From Allobosea sp. CS1GBMeth4 (GTDB lineage Bacteria; Pseudomonadota; Alphaproteobacteria; Rhizobiales; Beijerinckiaceae): a stretch of DNA of 57,845 bases. The number at the start of each line of letters is the position of its first letter. Position 1 is the first letter of the stretch. The translations under genes were made by a program, and so were the position numbers. The DNA is taken from the NCBI RefSeq assembly GCF_900185715.1, contig NZ_FYAS01000028.1, positions 1 through 57,845 on the forward strand, written 5' to 3'. Below the pieces are notes generated by a model, which was given only the letters and a program-made list of their open reading frames with translations, was not told the origin of the DNA and ran no database searches. This document shows, one piece after another, positions 45,407 through 53,537 of the stretch.

Positions 45407-46339
45407 TCAGGCCTCGGGCAGGCCGAGCATCAGGCGGATGTTCTGGACGGCGGCGCCGGAGGCGCCCTTACCGAGATTGTCGAGCCGGGCGACGAGCACG
45501 GCCTGGCCGAGATCGGCATTGCCGAAGACGCGCAGCTCCAGCCTGTTGGTGTCGTTGAGCGCCTGCGGCTCGAGCTTTCCGCTCGCCTCCGCCGGCAGGA
45601 CGCCGACATAGCGCGAGCCGGCATAGCGCTCCGCCAGCGCCGCCTCGAGATCGGCCGGCTTGGGCTTGCCGGGCAGCGTGTCGAGATGCAGCGGCACCGA
45701 GACCAGCATGCCCTGCCGGAAATTGCCGACCGAGGGCACGAAGATCGGCCGCCGCTCCAGCCGCGAGTAGACCTGCAGCTCCGGCAGGTGCTTGTGCTTG
45801 AGCCCGAGGCCGTAGAGCTCGAAGTCGGGCGCGGTGCCCGCTTCATAGGCCTCGATCATGCTCTTGCCGCCGCCCGAATAGCCGGAGACGGCGTTGACGG
45901 TGACGGGATAATCGGCCGGCAGCAGCCCGGCGTCGACGAGCGGACGCAGCAGCGCGATGCCGCCGGTCGGATAGCAGCCGGGATTGGCGACGCGGTTGGC
46001 GTTGGCGACCTTCGCGGCAAAGCCCGGCTCGAGCTCGGCGAAGCCATAGGTCCAGCCCGGCGCGACTCGGTGCGCGGTCGAGGCGTCGACGATCTTGGGC
46101 GCGTCGGTGCCGAGCTCGTCGGCGAGTGCGACCGACTCCTTCGCCGCATCGTCGGGCAGGCAGAGCACGACGAGGTCGACGCCGGCCATCATCGCCTTGC
46201 GGGCGCCGGGATCCTTGCGCTTGTCCGGGTCGATGCTCTTCACCACCACCTCCGGCACGCCGGCGAGGCGCTCGCGGATGCCGAGCCCGGTGGTGCCGGC
46301 TTCGCCGTCGATGAAGATGGATTTCAGGTTCTGGCTCAT
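45407..46339 (-). CDS. argC: N-acetyl-gamma-glutamyl-phosphate reductase (short type 2 form)
   Basis: 310 residues from ATG 46339 with GAGGG upstream. It makes N-acetylglutamate semialdehyde in arginine synthesis. NADP-binding IFIDGEAGTTGLGIRERLAG is the start pattern of the short ArgC type. The catalytic cysteine is Cys122 in ANPGCYPTG; other blocks are VVLCLPDDAAKESV and AVSGYSGGGKSMIEAYE. The upstream region holds a leader peptide with an Arg triplet, an alternative pairing element and an intrinsic terminator, so transcription attenuation by arginine supply is likely. Confidence 0.95.
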   Translation of the reverse strand: MSQNLKSIFIDGEAGTTGLGIRERLAGVPEVVVKSIDPDKRKDPGARKAMMAGVDLVVLCLPDDAAKESVALADELGTDAPKIVDASTAHRVAPGWTYGFAELEPGFAAKVANANRVANPGCYPTGGIALLRPLVDAGLLPADYPVTVNAVSGYSGGGKSMIEAYEAGTAPDFELYGLGLKHKHLPELQVYSRLERRPIFVPSVGNFRQGMLVSVPLHLDTLPGKPKPADLEAALAERYAGSRYVGVLPAEASGKLEPQALNDTNRLELRVFGNADLGQAVLVARLDNLGKGASGAAVQNIRLMLGLPEA

Positions 46340-46398
46340 CGGACCCTCGCGAGATGGCTGGTGGAGGCGGGCGAAACTGCTTGGCCGGCTTCGGGCAT

Positions 46399-46423
46399 AA
46401 AAAAACCGCGCTCGGGGCGCGGT
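46399..46423 (-). terminator. intrinsic terminator (attenuator) in the argC leader
   Basis: Read leftward: a 7-base stem ACCGCGC/GCGCGGT (46423-46417 and 46411-46405) with loop CCCGA, followed by a run of T (46405-46399). It stands 28 bases after the leader-peptide stop and 60 bases before argC. The segment CCGAGCG (46415-46409) inside it is complementary to CGCTCGG (46450-46444) just after the leader stop, so the two structures exclude each other. Confidence 0.85.
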
Positions 46424-46450
46424 CGCGGGCGTTCGGACGTCAACCGAGCG

Positions 46451-46510
46451 TCATCGCGGGCGCGCCGGGGCGGCCTGTTCGTTGCGACGTCGGGTCGGGT
46501 TCATGCTCAT
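46451..46510 (-). CDS. arginine leader peptide of argC (candidate)
   Basis: 19 codons: MSMNPTRRRNEQAAPARPR then TGA. Five of 19 residues are arginine, three of them consecutive (CGA CGT CGC at 46492-46484). A promoter upstream (TTGACA at 46545-46540, ATAT-type -10 at 46522-46517) places the predicted transcript start at the A of the first ATG, so the message would be leaderless, as known for the trpL leader of Sinorhizobium. A ribosome stalled at the Arg triplet leaves the antiterminator segment free. A ribosome at the stop codon covers it and lets the terminator form. Confidence 0.75.
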   Translation of the reverse strand: MSMNPTRRRNEQAAPARPR

Positions 46511-46516
46511 GGGCGC

Positions 46517-46545
46517 TATATGTTCCCTGCCTCGCCGCCTGTCAA
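46517..46545 (-). promoter_or_regulatory. sigma-70 promoter of the argC leader
   Basis: Minus strand: TTGACA at 46545-46540, a 17-base spacer, then CATATA at 46522-46517, close to the alphaproteobacterial CTTGAC-N17-CTATAT pattern. The expected start is near 46510, at the leader ATG. The -35 box overlaps the stop codon of the upstream kinase gene. Confidence 0.7.
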
Positions 46546-47057
46546 TCGGCGCTGCCCACCAGCGACTCCAGCCGCCCCTCGATCAGGGACAGGGCATCCT
46601 CGACCGAAAGCACGGCCGTGTCGACGATCAGCCGGTCGCTCGTCCAGGGCTGATAGTCATGTGTCTCCACGGCAGCCCAGTCCGGGACGGCAAATCCCGG
46701 GATATCGGAGCTTCGCTGCTCGACCCGGCGGCGATGCTCCGCCTTGTCGGAACAGACGACCTCGATATCGAGATGCGGCGTGGCCGAGCTTCGAGCGAGC
46801 TCGCGCCAGGCCGCCCTGCTCTCGGCGACCGGGTTCACGCAATCGGCCACGACGGCGATGCCGAGCGAAAGGTTTCCGCCCGCGACGGCGAGAGCGACGA
46901 CATAGCCCGCCGGCCCGACATCGCCGTCGGGAGACACGGTGCGAAGCGCATGCTCGATGCTGTCGATACGCAGATAGGCCGCCGATCGCCTCGCCGCGAG
47001 TTGGCGGGCAAGCGTCGTCTTGCCGGTTCCGGGAAGTCCGCTGAAGACGATCAGCAT
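46542..47057 (-). CDS. P-loop kinase-like protein (AAA/zeta-toxin type)
   Basis: 171 residues from ATG 47057. Walker A is VFSGLPGTGKTTLARQLAAR. The DSIEHALR and VVADCVNPVAESRAAW segments resemble small-molecule kinases of the AAA_33 kind (gluconate, shikimate or APS kinase-like). A lid region with RVEQRSSDIPGF follows. It probably phosphorylates a small molecule, but the substrate is unknown. It is upstream of argC on the same strand but separated by the argC promoter. Confidence 0.8.
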   Translation of the reverse strand: MLIVFSGLPGTGKTTLARQLAARRSAAYLRIDSIEHALRTVSPDGDVGPAGYVVALAVAGGNLSLGIAVVADCVNPVAESRAAWRELARSSATPHLDIEVVCSDKAEHRRRVEQRSSDIPGFAVPDWAAVETHDYQPWTSDRLIVDTAVLSVEDALSLIEGRLESLVGSAD

Positions 47058-47150
47058 GGATGTCTCCGGTTGGCGAGCAGGTTTGTCCAGAGTTTCGAAG
47101 TGCTTGATGCCAATCCCTGTCAGGATGATTCAAGCGCATCGGAATTCGAT

Positions 47151-48107
47151 TCAACCCGCCTTCTTCAGCGCCAGCGCCTGCAGATAATGCTGCGCCACTG
47201 CGGCGCCGGCGATCGCCGTCGCGTCGGCATGGTCGTAAGGCGGCGACACCTCGACCACGTCCATGCCGCGGAAGTCGAGCTCGCGGATCGCCCAGACCAG
47301 GCGCAAGGCTTCGGCCGAGGAGAAGCCGCCCGCGACCGGAGTGCCGGTGCCGGGGGCGAAGGCGGGATCGAGTGCGTCGATGTCGAAGGTCAGATAGGCC
47401 GGCCCCTGCCCGACCCTGTCGCGGATCCGCGCCGCGACGCCGTCGACGCCGAGGCGATGCGCCTCATAGGCGTCGAGCACCGCAATCCCGCAATCGCGCG
47501 GCGCGACGGTGCGGATGCCGACCTGGATCGAGCGCTCGGTGTCGATCAGCCCCTCGCGCGCCGCCTCGAGCACGAAGGTGCCGTGGCTGACCGCGCCGAC
47601 GCCGTCGTCCCAGGTGTCCTGATGCGCGTCGAACTGGACGATGGCGAGCCTGCCATGGCGGGCGACATGGGCGCGCAGCAGCGGCAGGGTGATGAAATGG
47701 TCGCCGCCGAGCGTGACGAGCTGGGCGCCGCCGGCGATGATCGCCGCGGCCTCGCTCTCGATCGCCCGGGCGCAGCCCTGCAGGTCGCTGCGCGGCAGCA
47801 GGCAGTCGCCGTAATCGACCACCGCGAGCGTCTCGAACGGGTCGATGCGCGAAGGGTATTGCGCGTCGCCGTCGAAGATCGCGCTGACGCGGCGGATCGC
47901 CTGCGGCCCGAAGCGGGTGCCGGGCCGGTTCGAGACGGCGAGGTCGAAAGGCACGCCCCAGACCACCGCGTCGCAGCCGGCGACGTCCTTGCTGTAGCGC
48001 CGGCGCATGAAGGAGAGCGCGCCGGCATAGGTCGGGTCATGGGCGGGACCCTTGCGGTCGCCGGTGAAGGCATGGTCGATCGGCGGGGTCTGGGCGGGTT
48101 CGGTCAT
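47151..48107 (-). CDS. speB: agmatinase / ureohydrolase
   Basis: 318 residues from ATG 48107. It hydrolyses agmatine to putrescine and urea, or a related guanidino compound. The binuclear manganese ligands of the ureohydrolase family are all visible: LGGDHFITLP, QFDAHQDTWDD, AVSHGTF and LTFDIDALDPAFAPGTGTP. A glutamate in VEVSPPYDHADATA supports substrate binding. It follows a small membrane protein gene by 22 bases. No speA is in the window, so guanidinobutyrase or similar activity is an alternative. Confidence 0.92.
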   Translation of the reverse strand: MTEPAQTPPIDHAFTGDRKGPAHDPTYAGALSFMRRRYSKDVAGCDAVVWGVPFDLAVSNRPGTRFGPQAIRRVSAIFDGDAQYPSRIDPFETLAVVDYGDCLLPRSDLQGCARAIESEAAAIIAGGAQLVTLGGDHFITLPLLRAHVARHGRLAIVQFDAHQDTWDDGVGAVSHGTFVLEAAREGLIDTERSIQVGIRTVAPRDCGIAVLDAYEAHRLGVDGVAARIRDRVGQGPAYLTFDIDALDPAFAPGTGTPVAGGFSSAEALRLVWAIRELDFRGMDVVEVSPPYDHADATAIAGAAVAQHYLQALALKKAG

Positions 48108-48129
48108 CTTGGAAAAGTCCGTCGGGAGA

Positions 48130-48408
48130 TCAGCGCCGGCCGTTCAGCCAGACATAGAGGCACCAGGGCAGGATCAGGGCGAGCCCGGTCAGGACGAGCC
48201 GGAGCGTCGTCCAGGCGACCGGGTGCTGCAGCGCCCTGCCGTCGAGCTCCGGCACGCCATGGATCAGTCCGAGCGCGAAGGCCGGCGCCAGGAAGACGAC
48301 GAGCGCATCGAGGATGCGCCGGCCGCGCGGCCGATCGCCGCGGGCCAGGGCGAGCAGCGCCGGCACCGCGACCATGCCGAAGGCGATCAGGACGAAGAGG
48401 ACGCGCAT
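48130..48408 (-). CDS. small integral membrane protein
   Basis: 92 residues from ATG 48408. Three hydrophobic segments: VLFVLIAFGMVAVPALLALA, ILDALVVFLAPAFALGLIHG and TTLRLVLTGLALILPWCLYV. No catalytic residue pattern is seen. It lies just upstream of speB on the same strand (22-base gap), so co-transcription is likely, perhaps as a helper in polyamine transport. The family was not recognised. Confidence 0.65.
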   Translation of the reverse strand: MRVLFVLIAFGMVAVPALLALARGDRPRGRRILDALVVFLAPAFALGLIHGVPELDGRALQHPVAWTTLRLVLTGLALILPWCLYVWLNGRR

Positions 48409-48520
48409 GGCGGCTTCCGGTTGAACAGGGCGGCAGCCGATTTAGCACGGACGGGACGCGGCTCCAGCCGTCCGCGGCTGTTCCCGCAGCCGATTCTGTC
48501 GTTTGAGCGTCCGGAGCGAC

Positions 48521-49276
48521 CTATCGCCCGCCACCGACCCGGACGATCGAGCCGACCATGTAGGAGGCGGCCTCGGACAGCGCGAACAGCACCGCTTCGG
48601 CGATCTCCTCCGGCTCGGCGACGCGCTTCAGCGGGATCGTCGGCGCGATGCGGGCGACGCGGCCGGCATCGCCGGTCGAGTGCTCATGGATGTCCGTCTG
48701 CGTCATGCCCGGCGCCACCGCGTTGACGCGGATGCCCGCCGGGGCGAGCTCGATCGCGAGGCCGATCGTCATCGAATCGACCGCAGCCTTCGAGGCCGCG
48801 TACCAGACATATTCGCCCGGCGAACCGAGCCCGGCGGCGATCGAGGAGATGTTGACGATGGCGCGGTTCCTCGCGCCTTCGTTGGCGAGCAGGGCCTGCG
48901 CCGCCTCGCGCGCCACCAGGATGGCGCCGGTGACGTTGAGGTCGATGCAGGCGCGGATGACCTGGGGATCGGCCTTGGCGAGCGGACTGCTCCTGCCGGT
49001 GATGGCGGCGTTGTTGACGACGGCGGTCAGCGGCCCGAGCGCCGCCTTCGCCTCGGCGAAGACGCGGGCGATATCGGCGAGGTTCGCCATGTCGCCCTGG
49101 ATCGCGACCGCCCTCGCCCCGGCCCGGCCGCAGGCGGCGACGACATCGGCCGCCGCCTGCGCATTGCCCTGGTAGTTGACGGCGACGTCATAGCCGCGCG
49201 CGGCGGCGAGACGGCAGATCGCGGCGCCGATGCCGCGGCTGCCGCCGGTGACGAGAAGGACGGGACGGTCGGACAT
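48521..49276 (-). CDS. SDR-family oxidoreductase
   Basis: 251 residues from ATG 49276. The cofactor site is VTGGSRGIGAAICRLAA; the NNAAITG loop, the catalytic serine in NISSIAAG and the Tyr-Lys pair in YAASKAAVDSM are present, followed by PAGIRVNAVAPGMTQTD. It is a classical NAD(P)-dependent sugar, alcohol or keto-acid dehydrogenase. It ends a leftward group with the TRAP transporter genes (gap 51 bases), so it may oxidise or reduce the transported acid. Confidence 0.93.
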   Translation of the reverse strand: MSDRPVLLVTGGSRGIGAAICRLAAARGYDVAVNYQGNAQAAADVVAACGRAGARAVAIQGDMANLADIARVFAEAKAALGPLTAVVNNAAITGRSSPLAKADPQVIRACIDLNVTGAILVAREAAQALLANEGARNRAIVNISSIAAGLGSPGEYVWYAASKAAVDSMTIGLAIELAPAGIRVNAVAPGMTQTDIHEHSTGDAGRVARIAPTIPLKRVAEPEEIAEAVLFALSEAASYMVGSIVRVGGGR

Positions 49277-49327
49277 GCGGACGGCGCTCCTGTGGAGTCA
49301 GTGCGAGGTTTGGATGGAGGCCGAGCC

Positions 49328-50311
49328 TCATGCGCTGCTGGCGATCGCCTCGATCTTCTCGATCCCGCCGAGCTTCGGCGCGAAGGAGGCCCAGACCTTG
49401 CGCGCGCCGGCCTCCCAGCCGGGGCGGTCCTCGACCTGCACCACCTTGCCGCCCTCGGCCCTGGCCTTCGCCATCGAGGCGTCCTCGTCGGCGACGATGA
49501 GCTCGTCGAAATAGCCCGCCGCTTCCGCGGCCGCGGCCGCGAGGGCCGCCCTGTCCTCGGCCGGAAGGCCGTTCCAGAAGCCCGCAGAGACGGCCACCAC
49601 GCCCGAGGCCCAGATATGGCCGGTCTCGATCAGATAGGGCACGACCTCGTGCAGCCTGAAGCCGACATAGGCCGACTTGGTGAGGTCCATGCAGTCGACC
49701 ACGCCGGTCTTCAGCGCATTGTAGGTCTCGGGGATCGGGATCGGCGTCGGATGGGCGCCGAAGCCGGACCAGAGCTCGGTATGCAGCGGGCTCTGGATCA
49801 CGCGGATGCGCTTGCCCTTGATTCTGGCCGGCGTCGCGATCGGCTCCTTGGCGAGCAGATGGCGGGCCCCGTAATTGATGAAGCCGAGCACGACGAAGCC
49901 CTGCGCCTCGTATTTGCGCTTGAGCTCCTCGCCGAGCGGCCCGGTGAGGACCCGCTTGAGGTGCTCGCGGCCGCGGAACAGGAAGGGCAGATCGAGGAGC
50001 TGCCCGTCCGGCACCCAGCTCGACAGGGCCGAGATCGTGAACAGCGAGGCCTGGACCGAGCCGAGCCGCAACCCCTCGGCGACCTCCTTCTCGCCGCCGA
50101 GCGCGGCATTGGGCACGACGCGCAGGTCGAAGCGGCCGGGCGCGCTCCGCGAGAGCTGCTCGGCGACGCGGCGCCAGATCCTCGTCTCCGGCTTGTCCTC
50201 GCCGAGCAGCGAGGCGACCGTGACCGGCCGGCCGGCGGCGAAGGCGCGCGCCGGGAGAAGGGCCGGCGCGGCGAGCGTGGCGGCGGCGAAGGCGCGGCGG
50301 GTCAACATCAT
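49328..50311 (-). CDS. TRAP transporter substrate-binding protein, DctP type
   Basis: 327 residues from ATG 50311, with an export signal (MMLTRRAFAAATLAAPALLP then ARAFA). DctP features: WRRVAEQLSRSAPGRFDLRV, GGEKEVAEGLRLGSVQASLF, RIKGKRIRVIQSPLHTELWS with the conserved arginine that binds the carboxylate of the ligand, and LKTGVVDCMDLTKSAY. It would deliver a carboxylic acid to the fused DctQM membrane protein. The start overlaps the stop of that gene. Confidence 0.9.
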   Translation of the reverse strand: MMLTRRAFAAATLAAPALLPARAFAAGRPVTVASLLGEDKPETRIWRRVAEQLSRSAPGRFDLRVVPNAALGGEKEVAEGLRLGSVQASLFTISALSSWVPDGQLLDLPFLFRGREHLKRVLTGPLGEELKRKYEAQGFVVLGFINYGARHLLAKEPIATPARIKGKRIRVIQSPLHTELWSGFGAHPTPIPIPETYNALKTGVVDCMDLTKSAYVGFRLHEVVPYLIETGHIWASGVVAVSAGFWNGLPAEDRAALAAAAAEAAGYFDELIVADEDASMAKARAEGGKVVQVEDRPGWEAGARKVWASFAPKLGGIEKIEAIASSA

Positions 50312-52164
50312 CGGAACAGCTCCTTGAAGGAGAGAGGTAGCGACGGCCAGGCCGCCACCGCAAGACAGAGGAGGAAGAGCGCGGCGAGCAGGCTCGCCAG
50401 CAGCGGCAGCACCGCCCGGAACACGGAAGCCGGCGGCAGCTGCATGATGCCGCTGGCGACATAGACGAGGATGCCGAGCGGCGGCGTCAGCCCATGGATC
50501 ATCAGGTTGACCACGAGGACGACGCCGAACTGGACCGGGTCGAGCCCGGCGGCGATGGCGGCCGGGAGCAGCAGGGGCGCGAGCAGCAGGATCGCCGCGC
50601 CGATGTCGAGGACGAGGCCGGCGACCAGCAGGACGAGATTGGAGAGCAGCATCACCGCCAGCGGCCCGCCGCCCAGCGCCGTCACCAGCGAGGCGGTCTG
50701 CTCCGAGACGCGGTCGACCGCGAGCAGGAAGGCGAAAGGGGCCGAGGCGCCGATCAGGAGGCCGACGGCGGCCGCCTCCCCCGCCGCCTTGCGCAGCGAG
50801 GCCAGCACGGTGCCGGCATTCAGGCTGCGCAGCAGCAGGCAGGCGACGAGCGCATAGGCGACGGCGAGCGCGGAAGCCTCCGTCACCGTGACGACGCCGA
50901 AGCGGATCCCGACCACGACGACGATGCCGAGCCCGATCGCCGGCAGCGCCCCGAGGAAGGCCCGCGCCCGCTCGGCATTGCTGGCGCGCGGCGCGGATTC
51001 GACGACCTCGCGGACGCTGAGATGGATGCCGATGGCGAGCGCCGCCGTCAGCACCGCCCCCGCGACGAAGCCGCCGACCAGGAGCGAGCCGACCGAGAGA
51101 TTCGTCGCCGCCGCCAGGATCAGGAAGGCGATCGAGGGCGGGATGATGTTGTCGAGCATGGCGACGCCGGCGACGATCGCTGCGGCATTGGCCGGCGGAT
51201 AGCCGCGCGCGACAAGGGCCGGCGCCATCACCTTGGCGCCGAAGGCAGCATTGGCGACCGAGGAGCCGGAGGCGCCCGAGAACAGCACGCTGGCGACCAG
51301 CGCGGTCTGCGCCAGCCCGGCCCGCAGATGCCCGACCAGGGCCGCGGCGAAGCGCACCAGCCGCTCGGCGAGACCGCCCGCGGTCAGGAGTTCGCCGGCG
51401 AGCAGGAAGAAGGGGATCGCCAGCAGCAGGAATTTCGAGACGCCGGCCACCGTGTTCTGGACGATGGCCGGCTCCGGCAAGAGGCCGCCGAAGGCGCCGG
51501 AGAGCGAGACGCCGGCGATGAGCGCGAAAGGCAGCGGCGCGCCGAGCAGGAGCCCTGCCCCGGCGGCGAGCCCGGCGACCAGGCTGGGCGTTTCGACGAA
51601 GAGCCCCGTCGCGCTCTGGGCAAGGGCATAGAGTCCGGCGCCGAGCACGAGCGCGGCGAGCGCCGTAGGCCAGGACTGCGCGAGTGCGGCGCGCCAGAGC
51701 ACGACGACGAGCGTCAGCCCGCCGCCGAGCGCGAACATGGCGAAGCGCAGGCTCTCCGGCAGGCCGAGCACGGTCGAGGTGCCGCCGACCAGCGCCGCGA
51801 CGCCGGCGCCGCCGAGGGCCAGCACCAGCGCGCCATGAACGGCGATCGCCTCGGCCAGCACCGCGGCGACCCGCCGGCCCGGCCCCGGCAGCAGGTTGAC
51901 AACGACATCGAGCCGCATGGCGAGCGTGCTCGTCGCCGCGAGCGGCGCGCCGACGGCGACCAGCGCGACATTGAGCCAGATCGCGAGCTCGTCCGACCAG
52001 ACGAGGCCGCCACCGGCGAGATAGCGGCGGATGACGGCGGCGATGACCACGAGGAAGAGCAGGGCGAGGATCGCCGCGCCGAACCATTCGAGGCCGGTGA
52101 CGAGCAGCGCGAATCCGCGCTCGCCTCGCGGCCGGACGGAGGGCCGGGTCGGCGCAGCGGCCAT
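50308..52164 (-). CDS. TRAP transporter DctQM fusion permease
   Basis: 618 residues from ATG 52164. The first about 170 residues form the small DctQ part, four helices with VIRRYLAGGGLVWSDELAIW. The rest is the DctM channel, with many membrane segments and signatures such as ASGSSVANAAFGAKVMAPAL and LDNIIPPSIAFLILA. The fused arrangement replaces the usual separate genes. It uses the sodium gradient to import carboxylates. It is preceded by a NIPSNAP gene only 19 bases away. Confidence 0.9.
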   Translation of the reverse strand: MAAAPTRPSVRPRGERGFALLVTGLEWFGAAILALLFLVVIAAVIRRYLAGGGLVWSDELAIWLNVALVAVGAPLAATSTLAMRLDVVVNLLPGPGRRVAAVLAEAIAVHGALVLALGGAGVAALVGGTSTVLGLPESLRFAMFALGGGLTLVVVLWRAALAQSWPTALAALVLGAGLYALAQSATGLFVETPSLVAGLAAGAGLLLGAPLPFALIAGVSLSGAFGGLLPEPAIVQNTVAGVSKFLLLAIPFFLLAGELLTAGGLAERLVRFAAALVGHLRAGLAQTALVASVLFSGASGSSVANAAFGAKVMAPALVARGYPPANAAAIVAGVAMLDNIIPPSIAFLILAAATNLSVGSLLVGGFVAGAVLTAALAIGIHLSVREVVESAPRASNAERARAFLGALPAIGLGIVVVVGIRFGVVTVTEASALAVAYALVACLLLRSLNAGTVLASLRKAAGEAAAVGLLIGASAPFAFLLAVDRVSEQTASLVTALGGGPLAVMLLSNLVLLVAGLVLDIGAAILLLAPLLLPAAIAAGLDPVQFGVVLVVNLMIHGLTPPLGILVYVASGIMQLPPASVFRAVLPLLASLLAALFLLCLAVAAWPSLPLSFKELFR

Positions 52165-52183
52165 GGCGGCGCCCCGCACCGGT

Positions 52184-52498
52184 CTAGCGCAGCGGCGAGA
52201 AATGCGTCGGCCTGAGAATCCGGCTGCGCATCTCGAGCACATAGGGCGCCGCCTTGGCGCGAAAGGCCTGCCAGCGCGGGTCAGCCTCCATCGCGGCGCG
52301 CCGGCGCTCGCGATCGCCGGCATCCTCGAAGCGCCACATGTGGACGACCTCGTTGACCACGCCCGTATCGGTGGTGAACCAGCCGATCAGATGGCCGAGA
52401 TGGGAGATCTGCAGGTCCATCCCCTCGGCGACGTAGAGATCGAGATAGTCGCGCACATGCGCGGGCTTGATGGCGTAGGTGCGCTCGTCGAGGATCAT
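52184..52498 (-). CDS. NIPSNAP family protein
   Basis: 104 residues from ATG 52498. The ferredoxin-like NIPSNAP fold is indicated by MILDERTYAIKPAHVRDYLD, VVHMWRFEDAGDRERRRAAM and WQAFRAKAAPYVLEMRSRIL. The function of the bacterial family is not well established; members occur next to genes for small acid catabolism. It is first in the leftward operon with the DctQM, DctP and SDR genes. The 273 bases upstream show no further gene and hold the probable promoter. Confidence 0.85.
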   Translation of the reverse strand: MILDERTYAIKPAHVRDYLDLYVAEGMDLQISHLGHLIGWFTTDTGVVNEVVHMWRFEDAGDRERRRAAMEADPRWQAFRAKAAPYVLEMRSRILRPTHFSPLR

Positions 52499-52771
52499 CG
52501 CTCTGCCAGTCCCCTTGTCGGCGAAACGGCGAGGCCGGGCTGCGGCCGAGCGATGAGATAGCGGGGTTCGCGGCAAAGCCCAACCGGTGCGGCTCCGGCA
52601 CGGGCTGCAAGCCGCGCATGGCGGCAGGTTTCGCGCCGATCCGGCGACGCGCGACGACAGGAACGATCTCCCTGGCGCGGTGCGCGTCGAAGGACGCGCC
52701 GCAATCCTGGCGAGCAGGCGCAGCATTTTGTTTTTTGCGGAGGCCGGCAGCCAGCCGCCGGCGGTGACCGG

Positions 52772-52987
52772 CTATTCCTCTTCGGCCTGATACGATCGCC
52801 GCTCGACCCGCCGCTCATAGCGGCGCTCGCGGTCGCGGTCCTGCGTCATCACGCAGTTGGCGTAGGCGTCGGTGCCACGCTGGAAGCCATAGGCGTCGCA
52901 GCGCGAGCGATCCTCGACGATCGGGTCCGGCGTGCTCACGCAAGCACCGAGAGCCAGGGTGAGAGCAGATGCGGCGATGATCCTCAT
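52772..52987 (-). CDS. small lipoprotein
   Basis: 71 residues from ATG 52987. A lipobox (LTLALGAC) predicts a lipid-modified cysteine at residue 16. The mature part includes CDAYGFQRGTDAYANCVMTQ and ends in alternating Arg/Glu-rich sequence (RDRERRYERRVERR). Small proteins with the YGFxxGTxAYAxCV pattern are common in Hyphomicrobiales; the function is unknown. Confidence 0.8.
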   Translation of the reverse strand: MRIIAASALTLALGACVSTPDPIVEDRSRCDAYGFQRGTDAYANCVMTQDRDRERRYERRVERRSYQAEEE

Positions 52988-53065
52988 AGGGCGAGGATGA
53001 AAGCGCCGGATGGCTGCTTTGGGGCGACAATCCGGCCGCGATGGGGAGGCGCCCGGCCCGAATCG

Positions 53066-53272
53066 TCAGCGCGCTTCGTCGCCCGCCGCGTCCTCTAGGA
53101 TGCGGACGGTCTCCTCCAGGCTTTCCCGGACGCCGAGCTGGAAGTCCTTGCGGAAGGCGATGATGGTATCGGGCGGCTGGCCCTTGAAGGTGTAGACGAC
53201 GCAGACCTGCTCGGGATTGACGTAGACCGGCTTGCCGTCGCTGGGCGAGGTGAATTTGCAGAGCTTGGGCAT
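53066..53272 (-). CDS. hypothetical protein, FlbD-like size
   Basis: 68 residues from ATG 53272. The sequence alternates as beta strands (CKFTSPSDGKPVYVNPEQVC, VVYTFKGQPPDTIIAF), then a helix (ESLEETVRILEDAAG). It looks like a small single-domain protein of the kind annotated as hypothetical in this order. No motif was recognised. Neighbours give no hint about its role. A palindromic repeat lies just upstream (53316-53426). Confidence 0.65.
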   Translation of the reverse strand: MPKLCKFTSPSDGKPVYVNPEQVCVVYTFKGQPPDTIIAFRKDFQLGVRESLEETVRILEDAAGDEAR

Positions 53273-53315
53273 GTGATGTCTCCGGGCGATCCGAGCCGAT
53301 TCATGCCCGCGAGCC

Positions 53316-53426
53316 TAGATCACGCTGCCTTTGGACGGAATCGTCCCGATGCAGATAACGTGATCGATTCTAAGAGTTTAAAGCATGCTCGCTGCGAAAA
53401 GCCGTTGCCACTTTTTCGCAGCATGC
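53316..53426. repeat. composite palindromic intergenic repeat, copy 2 (inverted)
   Basis: Module B comes first (53318-53365): GATCACGCTGCCTTTGGAC on the left and ATAACGTGATC on the right, an imperfect palindrome. Module A follows (53381-53426): AAGCATGCTCGCTGCGAAAA, GTTGCCACTTTTTCGCAGCATGC. The order of modules is the reverse of copy 1 at 20297-20415, meaning the element lies in the opposite orientation. It occupies a gap between two small leftward genes. Confidence 0.75.
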
Positions 53427-53537
53427 CCTCGCAAGGACCGCGGCCCGGCCCCAGCGGCGCCGCGCACGAGGCGGCTGCAACGAAAGCGGCCCGATCGCCT
53501 TTCGGCAGACCGGGCCGGTTCGCGCTCCGTCGGGCTT

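Noticed and set aside
46399..46423. Simple terminator of the kinase gene at 46542
   Set aside because: Considered as the only role. A promoter and Arg-rich ORF lie between the kinase stop and the hairpin, and an antiterminator pairing exists, so attenuation explains more. The simple reading remains the main alternative.
48104..48448. 114-codon leftward frame over the small membrane protein
   Set aside because: An overlapping frame with hydrophobic helices and a proper ATG (48130-48408) is the better gene.
49328..52087. 919-codon leftward frame
   Set aside because: Only the last 327 residues (DctP) are homologous. The first part is an out-of-frame reading of the DctQM gene.
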